From Ascaris suum (Eukaryota > Nematoda > Chromadorea > Rhabditida > Ascarididae): DNA of 64,000 nt. Shown here piece by piece: positions 57,118 to 64,000 of the stretch (positions are counted from its first letter, which is position 1; the number at the start of each line of letters is the position of its first letter). The stretch covers positions 186,001 to 250,000 of the forward strand of contig CM024190.1 of NCBI GenBank assembly GCA_013433145.1. The letters run 5' to 3'. The notes below the pieces were generated by a model. The model had not been told where the DNA came from. It was given only the letters and a program-made list of their open reading frames with translations, and searched no databases. Position numbers and translations under genes: made by a program.

Positions 57118-60100
57118 CTTGCCAAGGTATCGGCATTCCAGATGGTCTTTGAGAGGCTGGGCAAAATTGAAGATGCGAACTGAAAGCATTTGGGATAGGT
57201 AGCTGACCCTATGTATCGACTGAAATTACACTTCGTCTGAAAGCGAGCAGATTTTAAAAAAATGTCGCTGTCATCGACTAAGAGCATTCAATCAAAACCG
57301 AATTCTGGTTGCAACGGGAAGATAAAAAAAGTAAACTCGAGTTTTAGTTGGGTAGAACTGATTAAACTTTCTGTTTTCAGCTAGCCCTCGGTTGGTTGTT
57401 GCTTTTTATTGTTTATGCTTGGATACTGTGAAGAAACTTTCCCCGGAGATGTTTCGAACCCTCATCTTGAAAGGCAGTTGACAGAAATTTGAGTCCTCTT
57501 CTGTTACCTGCTCACGTTTATCGATCGCTTTCAAGGTGTTTCACCTGCTGCTTAAAATTAATGTAATTTCCCGTCAGACCAATGTGCGACGATTATTTTG
57601 CATTTATGAAAGTACAAGTTCCAAGCAGTTTCGTGTGTTGGCCGAATTTCTGAAATTAAACATATTTTGGCTGCAGTTCTGTTGGATAGGTTTGTTTAGA
57701 TTACTTGCACCGTTTTTCATTTCATCGTATAATAGAAGTAGAAGAAAGAAAATGGATCGAGAGGGACGGTTCTGCGTTAGATATGAATTCACAACCCGAG
57801 TATTTACATATTCACTCATCTTTTTATATTCACTCGTCTTTGAATCTTAAATTCGTCAGTTTTATAGTTATCCTATTGCTGAGGCCAAACGATTCGCCTA
57901 TCTTATAATGTGTCCGTTTTATCTAAAAGAACCTCATGGAATTCATCTGAGAGTACAGTGAGAAAAAATTCGTTTTTTGCTCTCGAAGCCTACTAGTTCC
58001 GTCTATTCATTCACTGTTATGAAACACCAAGTGCAAAATAACTGGACAATCCAGAATTTGCACTGAACTCATTAATGTGTATAATGGAACTTTTATGACA
58101 TCCTGTAGCTGGGATTCATTCACATTTCAATGTGCTTATCTGAATTTACTGATGGAAATCTGCTTTTCATTTAAATGCGGAAATGAACTTTTCTACTGCA
58201 GTGTCTCGAACCGCCACGAATCTGCTGCTTATAGAACGGCGAAAGCATCATCATTCGCTGCATACTTGTTTTAGCATACTCATCTACTCCATTCTTCTTC
58301 GCCAGTGCATCAGCTCTATGTAAGAACGTTGTGCACATTAACTTTTCGTTAAAGGTGGTTAAGAAAAGATTATCTGAGAGAATTCTTTGGTAGTGCAACA
58401 TACAACTTCTTTTTTCCTTCCTGCACTCCTCCCTAACAAATTCCAGTAGTGTGCAGTAATGGCAGCTGCTCTGTGGTGCCAACAATAGCTAAATTAGGTG
58501 AGTGTAAGATATAGTGTATTACTCTCAGTGGGGAGCAACAGAGGCTGTATATATCCACAGACTGCATCGATCTTCAATCGATGCGAGAGTAGGGCTCTTC
58601 AAGCTCTCCGGTTGCCAATTTTCTCCACTCTTGCGGCGTGGCGCCTATCTGTCTCTCTCAGTTATATGCAACTTATGCAAATTCATATCGCACAACTCGT
58701 ACGCCTACATAATTAATTCTGATGTGCTTGCGCGCTGACGGCTAACGGATATTAGAAGGGAAGTGATGGCAACATATACGTTATCCATCTAAGTTCGTCT
58801 CCTCGATTACGCTATGAAGTCGATTGCGAAGATTCTGATATGCAGCTAGCTGGAATGAGTATTTTTTATTGGCTGCTGGGTTTTCGTGATCTAGTCAAAT
58901 GTTCCAATAGAGAAGTGAAACAAATTCGTACAATAAAATTTTTTATAGAAGTGTTCTTCCTAAAAAAACTAGAAGAGATAAAAATGTTAAATGGTGTTGC
59001 TGGACGCACTGAAAGGCCAATGATGCAACATTATGGATAGATTGATCTTCATTGATCATATGCTTGAGCATATTATGTTGTAAATCACCACGTATCCAAA
59101 ATGTAACCTGATTAAGTGACAGTTGAACTCTCTCATGTAAAGTGCTGCTTCAACAATGCGAATGCTTATATCCTTCGACAAATGATGAAATAGAAAGCTG
59201 ATTTCGATGCCTCAGCTGCGTCCTTAATACATAACTGAGAGATCGGACTCGTAATGGCACTTCTTGTAAATCATGTTATATCATATCTCAGATGTACTTG
59301 CTCGAAGTAGCCCAGCCTTTCAGCTCGTTAAATATTTATTGCATTTCCAATTTTTCATAATGAAAGAAATTTGGAAAATCTGATCGCATCATTAGACCGA
59401 TATTGTTTTAAAATAGTAGGATAGTCTGACAATGTCAATTAATTCATCGACGGCTGATTTCTGCATATTTGAGCAGTCATGGAATTTGAGCTGCGTTCAT
59501 CGAAGGAAGTGAATGAATTGTTCAATGCCGTGAGAAACTAGCGAGCTGCAGGGCTCACCGCCTAGCATTGAAGTGTCGCATGACGTGCAAGCCAGCGCTA
59601 TAGAATACCCTATGCTTAGCTTTTGTTCATTTTCTTTCCTTATCTCGTTGTTCTATTCCGTCCTTTATCCAAATTTTTTCCTATTTTATCGTTGCGATGA
59701 TTATTTAAATTGCTTGGTTAATAATTTATTGCTAGGTATATGTTAATAATTTATGAACGTCATCGTTTTCATAGTGTAGTCGCTAAATTGTAAATTCGGA
59801 CAGCAGTTTCATGTGTAGCCCTAACTCCATGAGTGCAGCTTCTTCATCTGTCTGCACCATAATTGTTTTCCTGAGAGGGACTGATGAACGAAAATTTCTT
59901 TGATTCTAATGTAATTAGATAGAGATATTCTCTGCGAAAAGCGCGTCGTCTGTCATGTGACCGTAGTATGTTCAGGCTTGTACTTTTAATTACCTCGATG
60001 ACAGTTATAAAGTGTTAACATTAGCTTCAAAGTATCTCTGTTTAAAGCGGCTGGAAAGCATCGAGTGATGCCCAAGAATTAATTGTGTTGATGTGCTGAA

Positions 60101-63100
60101 TTTCATTCACGATTCCACAGAGCGCATTCTCAGGATGTTCTATTCTACGAATATATAGATCTAGGCATTATGGTCATATTTGCAATTGCATTACTGTTCT
60201 TCCCGCTAAAACACCACACCATTTCTCTGATGTGTCGAATACAGCAGATATGATGACAGCGGGTTTGTGACGGCAAGTGCAGGTAATAGATCAATGAAAA
60301 TGCTGAGTGCTGACGTTTCACTCATTATAACGTTTCAAGGGAAGAGCTGTGCAAGAAATGGTCTTTTTCTTTCAAACGATTTCTGGCTAGAAAAATATTT
60401 TAATTTTCTTTCTTATGAGTTTTCATTGTGAGAAAAATTCAAAGCTACATTTCTCACTTAAACTTCCAACTCTAAGAGACTTCTTTAAAATTGCACCTCC
60501 CACAGTTTACCTTTCCCACTTATGACGGATGTTGAAAGCGGAAATCGCCCCCGTTTAAATCCCTTTCCCATCTCTGATAGAATAATGCCGCTGCATAGAG
60601 CTACCATTGAGATACTAATTAGCGGGTCTCTCTCTTTAAAAAACTTTTTTTTGTGGACTGTCCTCAATGCTGGAGCAACTCCCTGTTCTCATGGAAGCGA
60701 ATAGAAATGTCCTTCGAAAAATTTCTCTCATTATCCATCCCTCCAACGACCACATTCTTCACGTCTTTTCGAGTCGTCTGGGCGATACTTCAATCTTCGT
60801 TCATCTCGCATTCATTTCTCAACATCCAGCTTCATTTATAACCTTCACACCCAAGTTGGGTTTATTGTCAGTGACTATTGTCTGGCTAATTGCACTGCAT
60901 CCGGAATGAGTTTATCTTTCGATGTCAGCAGTTAATTATGTGTATTTCTGCGGGAATATTGAAGGTTATGGAAATTTTTGTCGTTGACGATTCAGTCATT
61001 TCGAGACATTTTTTGAGCACAGATTTTTAATTTAATAATGCTATGGTTTCAGTATATGGAATGCAGCCTTCCAAAAACAAATATATTTAGAATTTTGTGA
61101 ATGGCTATCGTTCTCATCTTGAAGTGCCGTAACGAGGCAAGCAGCCATAAGGAAAACTAATTCTTTTTTTAGTATAAGTTGACGTAGAACGTAACTCAAA
61201 TCTTTTTCAGTGGACCTGAGTGAGTCTCACTTATTCGTTTTCGAGAAGTAAATTCCAAAATATTTTTTACTGGTGGTAGCTGAAGGCTGTCGGAATATAA
61301 AAACAGTTCCTGCCTTCCTACCCCTTCATCTTCCCTCGCTTTCTTTTGGTCCGATCTGGCATACAGTCTTGAGGCACCACACATTCATATATTTCAAATG
61401 CTCCCTAAGAAAGCCGTTCACTGTGGCTAGAGCAAAGTTGTTTTGAGTTTATGTTTTTGTGCAAAATACAGGACGGAATTTTTGAGGTTGAAGTTTTTTA
61501 TGTTTATTTTGAAGGCGTAACGAACTTTAGCGCAAAGCATTTCGTTTGTTTGATTTTATGATGAAATGAAAAGAGTAAAAAGCTACCTCCTGCTCAAATA
61601 TTGTAGAGTGGATGAGTTCAAATATTTGCGCACTAGGGGAAGATGCTTCTTTTTTTGAAATTGTTGAGTATAGGTCCACGGTCGATGCACTTTGCGGTTG
61701 TCTTGCTCATAAGCTGCATAAATCGACGGTCGCTGCTAATTCATAATACAAGCAAGAGCACTACTTCGTTGCTTCCTCCAATGTAATGTACCACTGAATC
61801 TTTTTTTTCATTCGGAAAAATTCCATCACTGCGATCACCCAACATGAAGTCGTCCATAGTGGTTGCTTCCTACTCCGAAATGGCCAGTTCCGATTTAGGA
61901 GTGGCCGCCTCGAATCCAGTAGCAGGCACTTCTGTGGTCATCCTGGAAGATAAAACAGTTTTTTTTACAGACGATGCCGCTTCTATCTAAAGAAGCTGGT
62001 GAGTCATTACTGAACGCAGTTGTTTATTTCCTAGATTGCAATAGGTACACTTCTCTTACATGACTTCGCAAGCGGAACTTGCTTCTTAATTCCAGCTTTC
62101 GGTAGAATGTTTACACTAGAAGTAATTGCATGCAGATACTTCAAGAGGCATTCTCGACAATTTCCATAAACTAACTTGACTGCCTTTGTTATACATACAA
62201 AGCATCTGATTGCAATCTACTGTTAGGACGAACAAAAACAGTGTTAAAGATTGCATCGAGTGTTGCATCTCATAATAAAACAAATTACCTTTAAACATTT
62301 TTGTTTCCCTTCAGTCCATCCGCCAGACAATAATAATTTTGTTATAATCCAAGATTTCTTTGTTGGTTCAAACAGGCAGTATGAGGCTGTAAAACAACCT
62401 TCCCTATGAAAAAACCGTCGTCTTTGAAATAACTATTCCTGTTTTTTTTTTTTTTTTTTTTGTTCTTTTAGACTGATTCATCCACATCACTTAAATGGCC
62501 CATTCATATTTGATCTTTTCTAACATATAATTTATATGATTTTTTTCAAAAGTCGAGACTAATTATGTAGCTGATCCCTAATAATTTGATTATTTGATTT
62601 CTTCTAATAGTGATCATTCGTTCACTCAAAGACACTGCCCCCTGAACCCCCCTCTACTCGATGTCCCTCTAAACAATGGCTAGCTTGCCTTCGCACAACT
62701 CAGCGATCAAACAATATATTTTTGGCAGTGTTCCAAAATATTGCAATATTTTTTATAATGGTTCTTGAATAATCCTCGGCAAACTCTATATCTTATCGTA
62801 AAGATAAGTGCATCAACAAGTAGGTTATCGTACTAACCTGATAATCGTTCTAATTGTTGTTTTGACGTGGAGTGAGGTGCAGAATAATCACTACTAAGAG
62901 CGGTTAAATTCTCACTGACAAAAAATTGCTTTTTTTTTAAATATTAAAACCATGCGGGAAATTACGTGATCAAAAGAATGGCGTCACTTGGACTCAGGTT
63001 AGATTTGAATGCAGTAGGCCTTAATTAGTAGTTTATTAATGAGAGTTTCATAAAATCATACCCATTTCAGTGACAGGCCTGGTAGAAAGGATTATAGCCA

Positions 63101-64000
63101 AATAATGGTAGCTAAGTAATGATAGTAGTTTAAAAGTTGTATGCTTCTCCAATCCCTTTTCTGTTGTTCTCTTTTCAAATTGAAGAAGGGATAGCAATCA
63201 TGAAAGGGTACTGGCTTGTGTTGCGAATGCTATCTATCTGTATGGCCGACGTATAGGCGCGTGAAAGCAAACGCATAGTGTGCACTCGCGTGTAGTGACG
63301 CATAACGCCATTGCGGTCTGCTCTCTCGTGTAGTGTGCAGTGCTGAGGATTGTGACCTGGCTGTGCGTCCTTCTGACCGATACGGGTGCATTCCGGTCTA
63401 ATTGCAATCGCATACAACTAGATGCTTAATTCGCTGTTTTACTCTTTCAAACATTTATTTTTTTCAACACTGAACCCATTTATGCTATTCATTCCCCGTC
63501 CCTTGAAAGTGATGCCATAACAATTGTATCCGGTCCATCTGCAGTCATCTTCTTTCTCTCCTTGTCATTCCAACGGATTTACTTATAATCCATACAGGTT
63601 GACGCTTCGACACCTTTGCAAGTTCTAGACGCTTTCGATTTTTCATATTATCTTCATTTGGTTCGAATCAGTGCATTCTACTAGCGCAATGTTGTTTACT
63701 TTTCGTCGTAGTCATCAATATTCATATCCGCTGCAAAATTTCGACTCCGATTTATTCATTCATAGGGAAAGATGTTCTTCATAGCTGGATTGTTTCGTTC
63801 TCTAGTTTTTATACTCTGTCGGTACTGCTATATACCTGTGGCTAAACTGTTTATTGATAGAAGCGCTGGTATCAAAATGCTGAAATGTTTATTTTGATGA
63901 AGATGACAGATGCGTACGAAGCTGACATTTTATCTTCTAATGCTGTACGTTATGATTATTCAACAGTATTGTTTGCCATAATGGAAATAAAAAATGTTCT

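Larger units (their letters stand above)
33123..64000 (+). other. ptp-3: Giant ptp-3 intron (more than 30 kb), continuing beyond the window
   Basis: The next FN3 repeat must start with an exon that completes a phase-1 codon. I examined the strong acceptors I could find on the + strand and found none followed by a convincing FN3 frame. The stretch holds retrotransposon remnants, a (TA)n array, a palindrome, a poly-C tract and short tandem repeats, all listed separately. It also holds a few candidate exons described under findings. From established knowledge, nematode ptp-3 has a downstream start for the short isoform B; this intron is the expected site. Outside the listed features I see nothing I can support. 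If the window includes an undetected FN3-5 exon, the intron is shorter than stated. Confidence 0.65.

Noticed and set aside
62317..62410. Acceptor CCCTTCAG with a phase-1 frame reading VHPPDNNNFVIIQDFF
   Set aside because: The phase fits, but the text does not follow the FN3 pattern (no core tryptophan, no tyrosine corner) and it runs to a stop. Treated as chance.

Overview
This window is AT-rich eukaryotic DNA. The reading of it as a nematode, probably a clade V (strongylid-like) worm, rests on nematode-style splice acceptors (TTTCAG, TTTACAG, TTGCAG), long repeat-filled introns and the domain order of the one gene that can be recognised. It is not bacterial: there are no operons, rRNA or tRNA genes, CRISPR arrays or insertion sequences. 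Almost all of the longer open frames are chance frames or decayed transposon fragments.

One gene, on the + strand, spans the whole window and is incomplete at both ends. It is a LAR-type (type IIa) receptor protein tyrosine phosphatase, the nematode ptp-3 gene. Eleven coding exons were placed from splice sites, phase continuity and homology: 1-41, 9387-9554, 12079-12204, 13390-13516, 20858-20942, 22062-22247, 22980-23039, 27131-27272, 27985-28195, 31407-31477 and 32751-33122. Joined, they encode the last strand of Ig domain 2, all of Ig domain 3 and four complete fibronectin type III (FN3) repeats, about 530 residues of ectodomain. Ig1, the later FN3 repeats, the membrane segment and the phosphatase domains lie outside the window.

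From 33123 to the end (more than 30 kb) no FN3-5 exon was recognised, so this appears to be one giant intron. From established knowledge, C. elegans ptp-3 makes a long isoform A (Ig plus FN3 repeats) and a short isoform B from a downstream start, lacking the Ig domains and the first FN3 repeats. This giant intron is where a B-type promoter and first exon would be expected. Two candidate first exons with the required phase-1 donor are reported as hypotheses: 47964-48039, which has a signal peptide, and 61971-61998, an ideal acceptor followed at once by ATG.

The introns also hold two decayed non-LTR retrotransposon reverse-transcriptase remnants on the - strand (about 2052-2640 and 48490-49225) and a possible ORF1-like remnant on the + strand (about 34430-34750). 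There is a roughly 455-bp fold-back element (18133-18593), a diverged inverted repeat pair (about 23900-24130 and 26330-26550), and three long (TA)n arrays (151-288, 13544-13657, 43233-43317). Smaller items are an 18-bp near-perfect palindrome (49239-49276), a G-quadruplex-prone poly-C tract (57084-57117) and several short tandem repeats. I see no convincing new multi-gene system. The most informative leads are the putative isoform-B start exons and the hairpin-forming element inside a transcribed intron.
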